Source: Blastochloris tepida
Lineage (GTDB): Bacteria; Pseudomonadota; Alphaproteobacteria; Rhizobiales; Xanthobacteraceae
DNA length: 64,000 bases
Direction of reading: 5' to 3'
Assembly (NCBI RefSeq): GCF_003966715.1
Contig: NZ_AP018907.1
Span: 174,001-238,000, forward strand
Both the position numbers and the translations under genes were made by a program. The notes under the pieces are model-generated. The model had not been told where the DNA came from. It did not search any database and was given only the letters and a program-made list of their open reading frames with translations. How positions within the stretch are numbered: the first letter of the stretch is position 1; each line of letters opens with the position of its first letter. This document shows, one piece after another, positions 45,674 to 54,870 of the stretch.

Positions 45674-46215
45674 GCCCGTCCTCCCCGCGTCGCGTCGGCC
45701 ACCGCAGTGCGGACGGCGTCGGACGACGGCGTCTTGCCGATCAGCTTCTCGACGATGGCTGATGCCGCCTCACCGGCGATCGCCTCGACATTGGCCATCG
45801 CCTTGGCCTTGGTGTCGGCGATCGTGGTCTCGGCGGCGGCGAGCTTCTCGGCGAGCTGGGCCTCGATGGCCTTGCGGCGCTCGTCGGCCTCGGCGTTGAG
45901 CTTGTCGCGAGTCGCCCCGGCAATGGCGTGCGCCTTGCCGCGGGCTTCGGCCAGCGCCTTCTCGTAGGCGGCGACGGCGGCCTCGCTGTCGCGCTTGAAC
46001 TGCTCGGCCTCGGCGATGGCGCCGTCGATGTGGCCGCGCCGCTCCTCGAGGATCGAGCCGATGCGCGGCAGCGCCACCTTGGCCATCATCACATAGAGCA
46101 GGATGAAGGTGATCCCGAGCCAGGTGAGCTGGGAGGGGAATGTCTCCTTGTTGAACGGAGGAAACACGCCCTTGTGCCCGCCCGGCACCTCGGTATGCGC
46201 AGTGGTTTCAGCCAT
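45670..46215 (-). CDS. ATP synthase F0 subunit b'
   Basis: A 181-residue b' subunit. A polar N-terminus with HKGVFPPFNKETFPSQLTW precedes the single membrane helix LGITFILLYVMMAKVALPRI, then comes the long helical stalk with EERRGHIDGAIAEAEQFKRDSEAAVAAYEKAL. Alphaproteobacteria, like chloroplasts, build the peripheral stalk from b and b'. It often carries the symbol atpG or atpF2; I leave it open. It is 176 bp downstream of atpE, and the gap holds a family B repeat. Confidence 0.93.
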   Translation of the reverse strand: MAETTAHTEVPGGHKGVFPPFNKETFPSQLTWLGITFILLYVMMAKVALPRIGSILEERRGHIDGAIAEAEQFKRDSEAAVAAYEKALAEARGKAHAIAGATRDKLNAEADERRKAIEAQLAEKLAAAETTIADTKAKAMANVEAIAGEAASAIVEKLIGKTPSSDAVRTAVADATRGGRA

Positions 46216-46274
46216 CGGCCGACTCCCCGATCACGGCGTCACGCGAAAGCGTCGCGACGTGCTGGTTCTCCAAA

Positions 46275-46396
46275 GGGTTTCCGGCCGCCCCCTGCGGGGT
46301 GCCGGAAACGGCCTCGCCGAAAATCCGCGACGGAGATGGGATTTCCGGCAACCGGACTACGGTTCTCCGGCCGGACCGGCCGGACTCCGTATCAGA
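46275..46396. repeat. Structured intergenic repeat, family B, inside the atp operon
   Basis: GGGTTTCCGG...CCGGAAAC, linker GGCCTCGCC, second stem GAAAATCC...GGGATTTCCGG, then CGGACTACGGTTCTCCGG and a third stem around GGCCGGACCGGCC. It lies between atpE and the b' gene, so it is transcribed within the operon and could act in mRNA processing or differential stability of the atpE message. Confidence 0.75.
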
Positions 46397-46619
46397 GGGC
46401 GAACAGCAGCAGCAGCGCGATCAGCAGCGAGAAGATGCCGAGCGCTTCGGTCACGGCGAAGCCGAAAATCAGGTTGCCGAACTGGCCCTGCGCGGCCGAC
46501 GGATTGCGCAGCGCGGCAGCGAGATACTGACCGAAGATGGTGCCGACGCCGACGCCGGCGCCACCCATGCCGATGCAAGCGATACCAGCGCCGATGTACT
46601 TCGCGGCGATCGGGTCCAT
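46392..46619 (-). CDS. atpE: ATP synthase F0 subunit c
   Basis: A 75-residue proteolipid with two membrane helices joined by the polar loop [11 protein letters not shown]. The proton-carrying carboxylate is E58 in [12 protein letters not shown]. The first helix has the GxGxGxG packing motif ([14 protein letters not shown]), so it packs into the c ring. GAAGGAGC stands just before the ATG. It lies 33 bp after atpB. Confidence 0.97.
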   Translation of the reverse strand: MDPIAAKYIGAGIACIGMGGAGVGVGTIFGQYLAAALRNPSAAQGQFGNLIFGFAVTEALGIFSLLIALLLLFAL

Positions 46620-46652
46620 AACGCAGCTCCTTCTTGAGGTTGAACCGGCGCC

Positions 46653-47402
46653 TCAGTGGCCCGGGTGGATCGCATCGTTGAGATAGATGCAGGTGAGGAT
46701 GGTGAAGACGTAGGCCTGGAGGAACGCCACCAGGAATTCCAGCGCGGTCAGCGCCACCACCAGCGCCAGCGGCAGCGCGGCGCCGAGCCAGCCGGCCACG
46801 CCGAAGCCGCTGAGCATGACGATGAAGCCGGCGAACACCTTCAAGGTGATGTGGCCGGCCAGCATGTTGGCGAACAGACGGACGCTGTGGGAGACCGGGC
46901 GCGACAGGAACGACATCACCTCGATCAGCACGATCAGCGGCAGGATGTAGATCGGCACGCCGCTCGGCACGAACAGCTTGAAGAACTTGAAGCCGTTCTT
47001 CCAGAAGCCGTAGACCAGCACGGTGGCGAACACCAGGAGCGCCAGCGCCGCGGTGATGATGATGTGGCTCGTCACCGTGAAGGCACCGGGAATCATGCCG
47101 ATGAGGTTGGCGACGAGGATGAAGGTGAACAGCGAGAACACCAGCGGGAAGAAGCGCATGCCCTCCCGGCCCGCGGTCGATTGTATGGTGTTCGCGACGA
47201 ATTCGTAGCTCAGCTCGGCCACCGATTGCAGCCGGCCCGGCACCACTGCGCGCGACGTCGTCGACAGCAGCAGGAAGCCGACGATGATCACCGTGGTGGC
47301 GATCATGAACGCCGCCGAGTTGGTGATGCTCATATCGGCGGGGCCGATATTGGCGAGGGGAACGAGAGTTTTGATCTCGAACTGGTGGATCGGATCGGCC
47401 AT
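46653..47402 (-). CDS. atpB: ATP synthase F0 subunit a
   Basis: A 249-residue membrane protein that forms the proton half-channels. The essential arginine is in [29 protein letters not shown] and [24 protein letters not shown] are other fixed parts of the family. About six hydrophobic segments are seen. It follows atpI after 44 bp and precedes atpE. Confidence 0.97.
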   Translation of the reverse strand: MADPIHQFEIKTLVPLANIGPADMSITNSAAFMIATTVIIVGFLLLSTTSRAVVPGRLQSVAELSYEFVANTIQSTAGREGMRFFPLVFSLFTFILVANLIGMIPGAFTVTSHIIITAALALLVFATVLVYGFWKNGFKFFKLFVPSGVPIYILPLIVLIEVMSFLSRPVSHSVRLFANMLAGHITLKVFAGFIVMLSGFGVAGWLGAALPLALVVALTALEFLVAFLQAYVFTILTCIYLNDAIHPGH

Positions 47403-47446
47403 CGCCCGCCCCGGCTCCTCATTGCGGGCTCAGCGCCCGGTCCACA

Positions 47447-47824
47447 CTACCGGTCCGGCGCGCCCGGACCCGATCCGCTCTCCTTCGCCGCCGCGCGCAT
47501 CACGTTGAGCACGCCGGCCGCGAAGCCGAGCATTAAGAAAACGATCATCCCCCACGGCGTGATGCCGAGGACACGATCAAGCAGCCACCCGAGACCGCCG
47601 CCGACCAGCACGCCGCCGACGAACTCGCTCGACAGGCGGGCCGCCCGGGCGTACCCGGACCCGGCCGATTGCGGACTTGGTTCCCCGGTCGCCTGCCCGG
47701 ATTTCTCCTTGCCCTGCAGCAAGTCGATCTTCCGGCCCAGCCGTTCCAGGCGCGCCGCGAGCTCGGCCTCGCTCGGCCGTTTCCCGGCGCCGTCGCGTCC
47801 GTCGCTCGTGCCGCCATTGGTCAT
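47447..47824 (-). CDS. atpI: AtpI/AtpZ-type F0F1-ATPase assembly protein
   Basis: A 125-residue protein with an acidic/basic soluble N-terminus (AELAARLERLGRKIDLLQG, a short helix) and two membrane helices, FVGGVLVGGGLGWLLD and WGMIVFLMLGFAAGVLNVMRA. The GGGxGxxxD motif is that of AtpI/AtpZ, which help assemble the c ring or import magnesium. It is the first gene of the F0 operon. The ATG at 47824 is favoured because an earlier start would add an unrelated basic stretch. Confidence 0.85.
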   Translation of the reverse strand: MTNGGTSDGRDGAGKRPSEAELAARLERLGRKIDLLQGKEKSGQATGEPSPQSAGSGYARAARLSSEFVGGVLVGGGLGWLLDRVLGITPWGMIVFLMLGFAAGVLNVMRAAAKESGSGPGAPDR

Positions 47825-48263
47825 AGCCTGGCACCGCTCCCGACTCGACGTTTCGCGGATGGGTTTGAGAGACGCTCCGGCCGCCAACTCCCGCGCCCGG
47901 ACCACACGACTTCTGCCGCGCCGAAAATGGCGGGCTCCACCCCTGAAAGTCGGCGCGGACCATAGTGACGGCCCGGAACCGTGTCAAGAAACGAGCCAAC
48001 AGAAGAAGTGTTTGAAACGAAAGTCGGAACAAGCGCGGAACAGGATTCTGCCGGTATTGCGCGGCAGGTTTTTCCGCGCCGCGCGACAAGGCTGTGGACG
48101 ACTCGGCCGACCGGGCCAAGATGGCGGTAAGAAGGTCCTCTCATGCGGTTTCCGGTCGATCCCTTCGGGATACCGGAAACGGTCTCGCCGAAGAATTCTT
48201 GATCAGATGAGGATTCTTCGGCGAACGGCATGCGGTTTCCGGCCTTGCAGGCCGCAAACCGCA
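47825..48263. other. 439-bp intergenic region: atp promoter side and family B repeat
   Basis: No gene is seen. The part next to atpI should hold the promoter of the F0 operon. The part next to the smc stop codon is filled by a family B repeat (48143-48265). Between them is a moderately AT-rich stretch (47985-48060) without a motif I can name. Confidence 0.5.
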
Positions 48264-48265
48264 TC
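48143..48265. repeat. Structured intergenic repeat, family B, after smc
   Basis: TGCGGTTTCCGG...CCGGAAAC, linker GGTCTCGCC, second stem GAAGAATTC...GGATTCTTCGGC, then ATGCGGTTTCCGGCCTTGC...GCCGCAAACCGCAT, a third stem. The second stem differs in sequence from the copy at 12612 but still pairs (AAAATCCC/GGGATTTT there, AAGAATTC/GGATTCTT here), suggesting that pairing is maintained. Confidence 0.75.
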
Positions 48266-51200
48266 ACGCCACGTTCCGGTAGCTCTGGGCCTCTTCCAGA
48301 TCGACCGCGACGAGCTGGGAGACGCCGCGCTCGGCCATGGTGACGCCGTAGAGCCGGTTCATCCGCGCCATGGTGATCGGGTTGTGGGTGATCACCAGGA
48401 ATCGCGTGTCGGTCGAGCAGGCCATCTCCTCCAAGAGGTTGCAGAAGCGGTCGACATTGTGGTCGTCGAGCGGGGCATCGACCTCGTCCAGCACGCAGAT
48501 CGGCGCCGGATTGGTGAGGAACACCGCGAAGATCAGCGCCATGGCGGTCAGCGCCTGCTCGCCGCCCGAGAGCAGCGACAGCGATTGCGGCTTCTTGCCC
48601 GGCGGCTTGGCGAGAATCTCCAGGCCCGCCTCCAGCGGATCGTCCGAATCGGTGAGCTGCAGTTCCGCCACGCCGCCGCCGAACAGCTTCTCGAACAGGG
48701 TGCGGAAATGGCCGTCGACGGTGGTGAACGAGGCGGCCAGCCGCTCGCGCGCCTCGCGGTTGAGATTGGCGATGCCGGTGCGCAGGCGGCGAATCGCCTC
48801 GATCAGGTCGTCGCGCTCGCTCGTCAGGCCGTCGTGCTGGGTCTGGACCTCGGTCAGTTCCTCGTCGGCGCGCAGATTGACCGCGCCCAGCCGCTCGCGG
48901 TCGCGCCGGGCGCGCTCAAGCTCGGCCTCGAGCTCGGCGGGATCGGGCAGCGGCTTGCCGGGCTTGAAGTCGGCGTGCTTCACCGCGTCCTCGGGCGCGC
49001 AGTCGAGCGTCTCGGCGATCTCGCGGATCGCCGTCTCCAGCCGCTCGCGGCCCTGGGAGAGGCGCTCCTGGGTGCGCACCGCGTCCTCGCGCGCGGCGCT
49101 CATCTCGGTCAGCGCGGTGCGGGCGCGCCTGTCGGCGTCGGCCAGCGCGGCCTCGGCCTCGGCCAGCCGGTCGGCGGCCTCGCGCCGGGTGGCCTCGGCG
49201 GTGGCGATCTCGCTCATCAGCGCCCGGCGCTGCTCGGCGAATCGCGAGGGCAGGTCGTCGAACTCGGCGCGCTCGGCGGCGGTCTCGTCGCGCCGCGCCT
49301 CGATGTCGGCGATGCGGGCGCCGGCGCCGGCCGAGCGATCGATCCACTGCCGCCGCTCCTCGGCGATCGCCTTGAGGCGGCGGGCGGCGGCGTCGCGTTC
49401 GCGCTCGATGGTCTGCACCTCGGCGCGGATCTCGGCGAGCTGGGCGCGGTCCAGAGCGAGCCGGGTCTTGGCCTCGTCGAGCGCGCGGTCGAGCTCGGGG
49501 GCGGCGGCGAGACCGGCTTCGGCCGCTTCCGCCTCGGCGAGGCTGGCGGCGGCCTCCTCGCGGCTGTCGCCAAGGCGCGCCTTGGCCTCGGCGAGGGCGG
49601 ACAGGCGCTGGGCGCGCTCGGCGGTGCGCCGCTCGGCTGTGGCCAGCGCCTCGCGGGCCGCGTCGAGCTGGCGGCGGGCGGTGCGCACGCCCTCGCGCGC
49701 CGCGGTCTCGGCGCTGGCGGCGGCGCGCAGCCGGGTCTCGGCCTCGTCGAGCACGCTCTTCAGCCGGGCGGCCTCGCGCCGCGCCTCGTCCAGCGTCTCG
49801 GTGAGGTCGCCGAGCCGGTTCTTCTCGGCCAGCCGCCGGGCGGCGGCGGTCGGGGCGTGGGCGGCGGCGACGAAGCCGTCCCAGCGCCACAGATCGCCTT
49901 CCGGTGACACCAGCCGCTGGCCGGGCTTGAGCCTGTCGCGCAGCGCCGGGCCGTCGGCGCGGGCGACCACGCCGATCTGGGCGAGGCGCCGGGCCAGCGC
50001 CTCGGGCCCCTGCACGAAACGGCTCAGCGGCTCGACGCCTTCGGGTAGCGCCGGGTCGGCGGGGTCGAGCGCGGCGCCGCCCCAATGCACCGGCGCGCTG
50101 GGCTCGGCGGGAACTTCGAGGTCGTCGCCAAGCGCCGCGCCGAGCGCGGTCTCGTAGCCCTTGGCGACCACCAGCTGCTCCAGCACCGGCGGCCACAGAT
50201 CGCCGGTGGTGGGGGCGAGCAGCTTGGTCAGCGTGCGCACCTCGGCATCGAGGCGCTGGGCCCTGGTCTCGGCGTCGCGCTGCGGCTTCCTGGCGGCCTC
50301 GATCGCCTCGCGGGCCGCTTCGTGCGCGGCCTCCGCGTCGATGGCGCGCTCCTCGGCATAGGCGAGCGACTCCTGGGCCTCCATCATGGCTTCGCGCCGC
50401 GCTTCCAGGTCGTCGTCGACGCCGGCATCCGCCAGCCGGGCGAGGTCGGCCTCGACGCCGGCCATCTGGCTATCGAGGCGGCTCAGCCGTTCGCGATGCT
50501 CGCGCACCGCACGCTGGGCCTGGGCGCGCTGGGCGGCGAGGTCGGCGGCGGCCGCGGTCGCCTCGGCGAAGCGCTTCTCGCTCTCGGCCAGCGCGCTCTC
50601 GGCGGCGGCAAGGCGCGGGCCGGCGGACAGGGCGGCCTCCTCCTGGCGGGCGCGTTCGGCCGCAACCTCCGCCTCCTCGGCGTCGAGCCGCGCCAGCACG
50701 GACTGCGCATCGGTGGCCAGCGTCTTCTCGCGGGCAATATCGTGGGCGAGCTGGGCAAGCTGGCGGTCGAGCTCGTCGCGGCGCTGGGCGGCGCGCTGCT
50801 CCTCGCGCTCCAGCGCGTCGCGCGCCGCCGACAGGCGGGCCAGCGCCGCGCCGGCCTTGGCCTCGGTGTCGCGCAGCGGCGGCAGGGCGTGGGCCGCGAC
50901 CGCCTGATCGCGGGCGGCCTCGGCCTGCAGCCGGGTCTTCTCGGCGACGTCCCGCTCGCCCTCGCGCAGCGCCGTCTCGGCAGCGGCGAGCAGCTTGTTC
51001 GCCTCGCTCCAGCGCAGGTGCAGAAGGCCGGCTTCCGCCTTGCGGATCTCGGCCGACAGCGCGCGGTAGCGCACCGACTGGCGGGCCTGGCGCTTCAGCG
51101 CATCGATCTGGCCTCCGATCTGGCCGATCACGTCGTCGAGCCGGGTGAGGTTGGTCTCGGCGGCCTTGAGGCGGATCTCGGCCTCGTGGCGGCGGGCGTG

Positions 51201-51719
51201 CAGGCCGGCGACGCCGGCCGCTTCCTCCAGGATGCGGCGGCGCGCCGACGGCTTGGCGTTGATGATCTCGGCGATCTGGCCCTGGCGCACCAGCGCCGGC
51301 GAGCGTGAGCCGGAGGAGGCGTCGGCGAACAGCAGCGTCACGTCGCGGGCGCGGGCCTCGCGGCCATTGATGCGGTAGGCCGAGCCGGCGTCGCGCTCGA
51401 TGCGGCGCGACACCTCGATGGTCTCGTGCTCGTTGAAGGCGGCGGGCGCGGTGCGCGAGGAATTGTCGACCGACAGCACCACCTCGGCGGCGTTGCGCGC
51501 CGGCCGGTTGTTGGTGCCGGAGAAGATGACGGCTTCCATGTCGTTGGCGCGCATCGCCTTGTGGGACGATTCGCCCATCACCCAGCGCAGCGCCTCGACC
51601 AGATTGGACTTGCCGCAGCCATTGGGGCCGACCACCCCGGTCAGCCCCGGCTCGATCGGCACGTCGGTCGGCTCGACGAAAGTCTTGAAGCCGATCAGCC
51701 GCAACCGCGTGAATTTCAT
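48264..51719 (-). CDS. smc: Chromosome segregation ATPase SMC
   Basis: A 1151-residue SMC protein. The N-terminal ATPase half has the Walker A loop VVGPNGCGKSNLVEALRWVMGE; two very long Ala/Glu/Arg-rich coiled coils flank a central hinge (LLAPTTGDLWPPVLEQLVVAKGYETALGAALGDDL and FVQGPEALARRL); the C-terminal half has the ABC signature LLSGGEQALTAMALIFA and Walker B ICVLDEVDAPLDDHN. It condenses and segregates the chromosome with ScpA/ScpB. GGAGG stands before the ATG at 51719. The gene is downstream of the DsbA-like and DUF721 genes on the same strand, a common alphaproteobacterial order. Confidence 0.96.
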   Translation of the reverse strand: MKFTRLRLIGFKTFVEPTDVPIEPGLTGVVGPNGCGKSNLVEALRWVMGESSHKAMRANDMEAVIFSGTNNRPARNAAEVVLSVDNSSRTAPAAFNEHETIEVSRRIERDAGSAYRINGREARARDVTLLFADASSGSRSPALVRQGQIAEIINAKPSARRRILEEAAGVAGLHARRHEAEIRLKAAETNLTRLDDVIGQIGGQIDALKRQARQSVRYRALSAEIRKAEAGLLHLRWSEANKLLAAAETALREGERDVAEKTRLQAEAARDQAVAAHALPPLRDTEAKAGAALARLSAARDALEREEQRAAQRRDELDRQLAQLAHDIAREKTLATDAQSVLARLDAEEAEVAAERARQEEAALSAGPRLAAAESALAESEKRFAEATAAAADLAAQRAQAQRAVREHRERLSRLDSQMAGVEADLARLADAGVDDDLEARREAMMEAQESLAYAEERAIDAEAAHEAAREAIEAARKPQRDAETRAQRLDAEVRTLTKLLAPTTGDLWPPVLEQLVVAKGYETALGAALGDDLEVPAEPSAPVHWGGAALDPADPALPEGVEPLSRFVQGPEALARRLAQIGVVARADGPALRDRLKPGQRLVSPEGDLWRWDGFVAAAHAPTAAARRLAEKNRLGDLTETLDEARREAARLKSVLDEAETRLRAAASAETAAREGVRTARRQLDAAREALATAERRTAERAQRLSALAEAKARLGDSREEAAASLAEAEAAEAGLAAAPELDRALDEAKTRLALDRAQLAEIRAEVQTIERERDAAARRLKAIAEERRQWIDRSAGAGARIADIEARRDETAAERAEFDDLPSRFAEQRRALMSEIATAEATRREAADRLAEAEAALADADRRARTALTEMSAAREDAVRTQERLSQGRERLETAIREIAETLDCAPEDAVKHADFKPGKPLPDPAELEAELERARRDRERLGAVNLRADEELTEVQTQHDGLTSERDDLIEAIRRLRTGIANLNREARERLAASFTTVDGHFRTLFEKLFGGGVAELQLTDSDDPLEAGLEILAKPPGKKPQSLSLLSGGEQALTAMALIFAVFLTNPAPICVLDEVDAPLDDHNVDRFCNLLEEMACSTDTRFLVITHNPITMARMNRLYGVTMAERGVSQLVAVDLEEAQSYRNVA

Positions 51720-51782
51720 GCACAGCCTCCGGCCACGGGCCACCGCCGCCCAGGCCGCGCCGGCCGTCGAGTCAGCCGAACG

Positions 51783-52439
51783 TCAGCGGACGAGCGGGTC
51801 GAGTATCTTGGCGAGATCCTCGAAGGACATGGCCCCGACGTGCTTTTCGCCATTGATGAAGAAGGTCGGAGTCGAATTGACGCCGAATTTCTCCGAGCCG
51901 CGTGTGCGGACAGCCTCTATTCCTGACAACACCTGCTGATTCTTCAAGCAGGCTTCGAAAGTTTCCTGTGAGAAACCGGCCTGCTTGGCAAACTGCAGCA
52001 GCGAATTATACGGGGTCTTGGTGAAGGCCCAGCCCTTCTGGGTGGCGAAGAGCGCTTCGACCAGTGGGAAATATTTGTCGTCACCGGCGCAGCGCGCCAG
52101 CATGTAGCCGGCGGCGGACACCGGATCGAGCGGAAATTCCCGCAGGATCAGCCGCAGCTTGCCGGTGTCGATATAGTCCGACTTGAGCCGGGGGTAGACG
52201 TCGGCATGGAAATGCGCGCAGTGCGAGCAGGTGAGCGACGAGTATTCGATCATCGTCACCGGCGCGCTGGCGCTGCCCAGCACCTTCTCGGGCAGCGGGC
52301 CGGGCACCAGCAGGTCGGCGGCAGCGAAACTTTCGGCGCCGGCCGGGCCTGCGAACGGGGCACCCGCGAGCGGGGCCAGGGCCAGCGGGGCCAAGGCGGC
52401 AAGGCCGGCGGCCAGCACGGTTCTGCGCGTCGGGGTCAT
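51783..52439 (-). CDS. DsbA-family periplasmic thiol-disulfide oxidoreductase
   Basis: A 218-residue thioredoxin-fold protein with an active site TCSHC (C71, C74) in MIEYSSLTCSHCAHFH and a cis-proline region NSTPTFFING. The export signal begins MTPTRRTVLAAG and is rich in Ala, Leu and Pro, cleaved near AGAES; the twin arginine resembles a Tat signal, though a Sec route is also possible. Proteins of this group lie beside smc in many alphaproteobacteria and are often annotated as DsbA or outer-membrane-protein-associated. GGAGAGACAGG precedes the ATG at 52439. Confidence 0.88.
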   Translation of the reverse strand: MTPTRRTVLAAGLAALAPLALAPLAGAPFAGPAGAESFAAADLLVPGPLPEKVLGSASAPVTMIEYSSLTCSHCAHFHADVYPRLKSDYIDTGKLRLILREFPLDPVSAAGYMLARCAGDDKYFPLVEALFATQKGWAFTKTPYNSLLQFAKQAGFSQETFEACLKNQQVLSGIEAVRTRGSEKFGVNSTPTFFINGEKHVGAMSFEDLAKILDPLVR

Positions 52440-52535
52440 CCTGTCTCTCCGTCCGATCCGGCGTGTCGGGTAGCGTGATCGGCCGACGGTGGCAAGGTTG
52501 CGGCGGCCGGTGTTCACGCCTTCGTCAGCGTGCTC

Positions 52536-53015
52536 TCACCGCTTGCGGCCGTGCACGAAGGCGCCGAGCCGCGCCAGACTCTCCTTCAGCCCGTCATCGG
52601 CGATCGCGTCGAGCTGCGCGCGCTCCTGCGCCACCAGGTCGGGGTCGGGCTCGGGCGGCGGCGGAGGCGGCCCGGCCTTCGGCGTCACCGGCCCCTGCCG
52701 CAGCGCCAGCCGGCCGACGCAGGCCCAGCCGAAGGTGCGGTTGATGCGCTCGACCACCTGCGGGGCGGCGAACTGCAGGTCGAGCGCATGGGTGCCTTCG
52801 ACCCGCACCACCAGCGTGGCGCCGCGATTGTTGGGGTCGTCCTTGGGCGGCCACACCAGCCGCACCGGCTCGCTCGCCGCCGCGAGATCCTCGCCGACGA
52901 TCTCCGGCCAGTGGGTCAGAAGCTCGACGGCGGCAAATCCGTGGGCGCGGGCCGCCTCGCCGAGCGAGCCGGCGATCAGGTCGGCGAGCGGCCGGACGCG
53001 CGGGCGTTTGGACAT
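52536..53015 (-). CDS. DUF721/DciA-like protein
   Basis: A 159-residue protein with the DUF721 pattern: ADLIAGSLGEAARAHGFAAVELLTHWPEIVGEDLAAASEPVRLVW near the N-terminus and LVVRVEGTHALDLQFAAPQVVERINRTFGW. A Pro-rich linker and a helical C-terminus follow. Members related to DciA load or assist the replicative helicase DnaB in bacteria without DnaC/DnaI; whether this one does so is inference. It is divergent from mutY with only 18 bp between the two start codons, so the promoters must overlap the opposite genes. Confidence 0.82.
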   Translation of the reverse strand: MSKRPRVRPLADLIAGSLGEAARAHGFAAVELLTHWPEIVGEDLAAASEPVRLVWPPKDDPNNRGATLVVRVEGTHALDLQFAAPQVVERINRTFGWACVGRLALRQGPVTPKAGPPPPPPEPDPDLVAQERAQLDAIADDGLKESLARLGAFVHGRKR

Positions 53016-53033
53016 CGGGTGGCGGCGCCTAAT

Positions 53034-54164
53034 ATGAATCGCGTGGATTCAACAGCGAACCTATCAGCGGCGACTCCCGCCGGGAAGCGCGCCGCGCCCG
53101 CGGCCGAACACCTGCTCGTGTGGTACGACCGCCATCGCCGGCGCCTGCCGTGGCGGGCCGAGCCGGGCGTCGCGGCCGACCCCTACAAGGTGTGGCTGTC
53201 GGAGATCATGCTGCAGCAGACCACGGTGAAGGCGGTCGGTCCCTATTTCGCGGCGTTCCTCGATGCCTTCCCCACCGTCGAGGCGCTGGCGGCGGTGCCT
53301 CTGGAGGAGGTGCTGCGGCGCTGGGCCGGCCTCGGCTATTACGCGCGCGCCCGCAACCTGCACGCCTGTGCCCGCGCGGTGGTGGAGCGGCACGGCGGCC
53401 GCTTCCCGGACACCGAGGCGGGCCTGCGGGCGCTCCCCGGCATCGGCCCCTACACCGCCGCGGCGGTGGCGGCGATCGCCTTCGACCAGCCGGCGGCGGC
53501 GGTGGACGGCAATGTCGAGCGGGTGATCGCCCGCCTCGTCGCGCTGGAGACACCATTGCCAGCCGCGAAACCGGAAATCCGGGCGCTGGCCGAACGTCTG
53601 GTGCCTCTGGCGCGGGCCGGGGATTTCGCCCAGGCGCTGATGGATCTCGGTGCCACAATCTGCACGCCGCGCGCGCCGGCCTGCGTGCTCTGCCCGTGGG
53701 GTGAGGCCTGCGCGGCGCGGGCCGCCGGCACCCAGGAGACGTTTCCGCGCAAGGTCGCCAAGGCGGCGCGGCCGCTCAAGCGCGGCGCGGCGTTCTGGTT
53801 GGTGCGCGGCGGCGCCGAGGTGCTGCTGCGCCGCCGGCCGCAGAAGGGGCTGCTCGGCGGCATGGCCGAGGTGCCGGGGACGGCGTGGCAGGCAGAGTTC
53901 GATGCGGCCGGGGCGCTCGCTGCGGCGCCGCTCGCGGCAGACTGGCGCAGGCTCGCCGGCACGGTGCGCCACGGCTTCACCCATTTCGAATTGGAGCTTC
54001 TGGTGTTCGCCGCCGACGTGCCGGCCTCGACGCCGGTGCCGGACGGCGGCTGGTGGCAGCCGGTTGAGGACATCGACGGCGCCGGCCTGCCGACGGTGAT
54101 GATGAAGATCGCCCGGCTGGCGTCAGCAGTGCGGGACTCTGACCGGGACGGGCGAAGCTGGTAG
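53034..54164 (+). CDS. mutY: A/G-specific adenine glycosylase
   Basis: A 376-residue MutY that removes adenine paired with 8-oxoguanine. The HhH-GPD core has catalytic Glu57 (WLSEIMLQQTTV), the helix-hairpin-helix LPGIGPYTAAAVAAIAF and catalytic Asp158 (AVDGNVERV). The [4Fe-4S] cluster ligands C210, C217, C220 and C226 fit C-x6-C-x2-C-x5-C. The C-terminal NUDIX-like domain that reads 8-oxoG is present (FWLVRGGAEVLLRRRPQKGLLGGMAEVPG). The ATG at 53034 or a GTG three codons later could be the start. With mutL this is the second repair gene of the window. Confidence 0.96.
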   Translation: MNRVDSTANLSAATPAGKRAAPAAEHLLVWYDRHRRRLPWRAEPGVAADPYKVWLSEIMLQQTTVKAVGPYFAAFLDAFPTVEALAAVPLEEVLRRWAGLGYYARARNLHACARAVVERHGGRFPDTEAGLRALPGIGPYTAAAVAAIAFDQPAAAVDGNVERVIARLVALETPLPAAKPEIRALAERLVPLARAGDFAQALMDLGATICTPRAPACVLCPWGEACAARAAGTQETFPRKVAKAARPLKRGAAFWLVRGGAEVLLRRRPQKGLLGGMAEVPGTAWQAEFDAAGALAAAPLAADWRRLAGTVRHGFTHFELELLVFAADVPASTPVPDGGWWQPVEDIDGAGLPTVMMKIARLASAVRDSDRDGRSW

Positions 54165-54287
54165 GATGAGACGGTCGGGCTCTTCGGCAGGCGTGGCCAG
54201 TTATGCACCAGTAGCCAAGCCCGGGGAGAGCCCTAAGTGTGCCTGGGGTGCCGGCGTCGGCCGAGCCCCTGCCGGAGACTGCGATCG

Positions 54288-54860
54288 ATGTCGTTTCCCC
54301 CCAAATCCGCCTCCGCCCAATCCGCCTCTGCCAAGCCGTCTCTCGTCAAACCGTCCCTTCGCGAATCCGAGCCCGGCACCGGCCGGCCGCTGACCGGCCG
54401 CGCGGTGCTGGTCTGGATTCTCGGCTTCTTCGCCGTGGTCATCTGCGTCAATGCGGCGATGGCGTGGCTGGCGATCTCCAGCTTCAGCGGCACGGTGGTC
54501 GACAGCGCCTATCGCGCCGGCCAGGACTTCAACCACGAGATCGAGGCCGCCCGCGCCCAGGCCGCCCGCCACTGGGCGGTGAGCGTCGATGTCGCCCGTA
54601 CCGCCGAGGGCGGCGCCGAATTGCGCCTCACCGCGCGCGACGGCGACGGCCAGCCGGTCGGCGGCCATCACGCGCGGGTGGAGCTGCAGCGGCCGGCCGA
54701 CCGGCGCGGCGACGTGGTGCTGGAGCTGAACGAGGCGGGCGGCGGGCTGTTCACCGGCCGGGTGGCGGCGCTGGAGGCCGGCCAGTGGGACGTGGTGATC
54801 GCCATCGAGGGGCGCGACGGGCCGGTGTTCCGCTCGCGCAACCGCCTCGTCGTGCCGTGA
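54288..54860 (+). CDS. fixH: FixH-family protein (cbb3 oxidase assembly)
   Basis: A 190-residue protein: a Ser/Ala/Pro-rich cytoplasmic N-terminus of about 40 residues, one membrane helix (AVLVWILGFFAVVICVNAAMAWLAI), then NHEIEAARAQAARHWAVSVDVA and a beta-rich periplasmic domain with LEAGQWDVVIAIEG. This is the FixH/CcoH layout; the protein is needed for cytochrome cbb3 oxidase assembly. The ATG at 54288 is taken. It is followed after 10 bp by fixI and then ccoS. The usual upstream partner fixG and the fixNOQP oxidase genes are absent here. Confidence 0.85.
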   Translation: MSFPPKSASAQSASAKPSLVKPSLRESEPGTGRPLTGRAVLVWILGFFAVVICVNAAMAWLAISSFSGTVVDSAYRAGQDFNHEIEAARAQAARHWAVSVDVARTAEGGAELRLTARDGDGQPVGGHHARVELQRPADRRGDVVLELNEAGGGLFTGRVAALEAGQWDVVIAIEGRDGPVFRSRNRLVVP

Positions 54861-54870
54861 GGGCGCCGCG

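Noticed and set aside
46656-49907. A very long open frame on the plus strand across the atp genes and smc
   Set aside because: It is antisense to genes with full family signatures; GC-rich codon bias keeps such frames open. The translation is His/Arg/Gly-rich with no family features.
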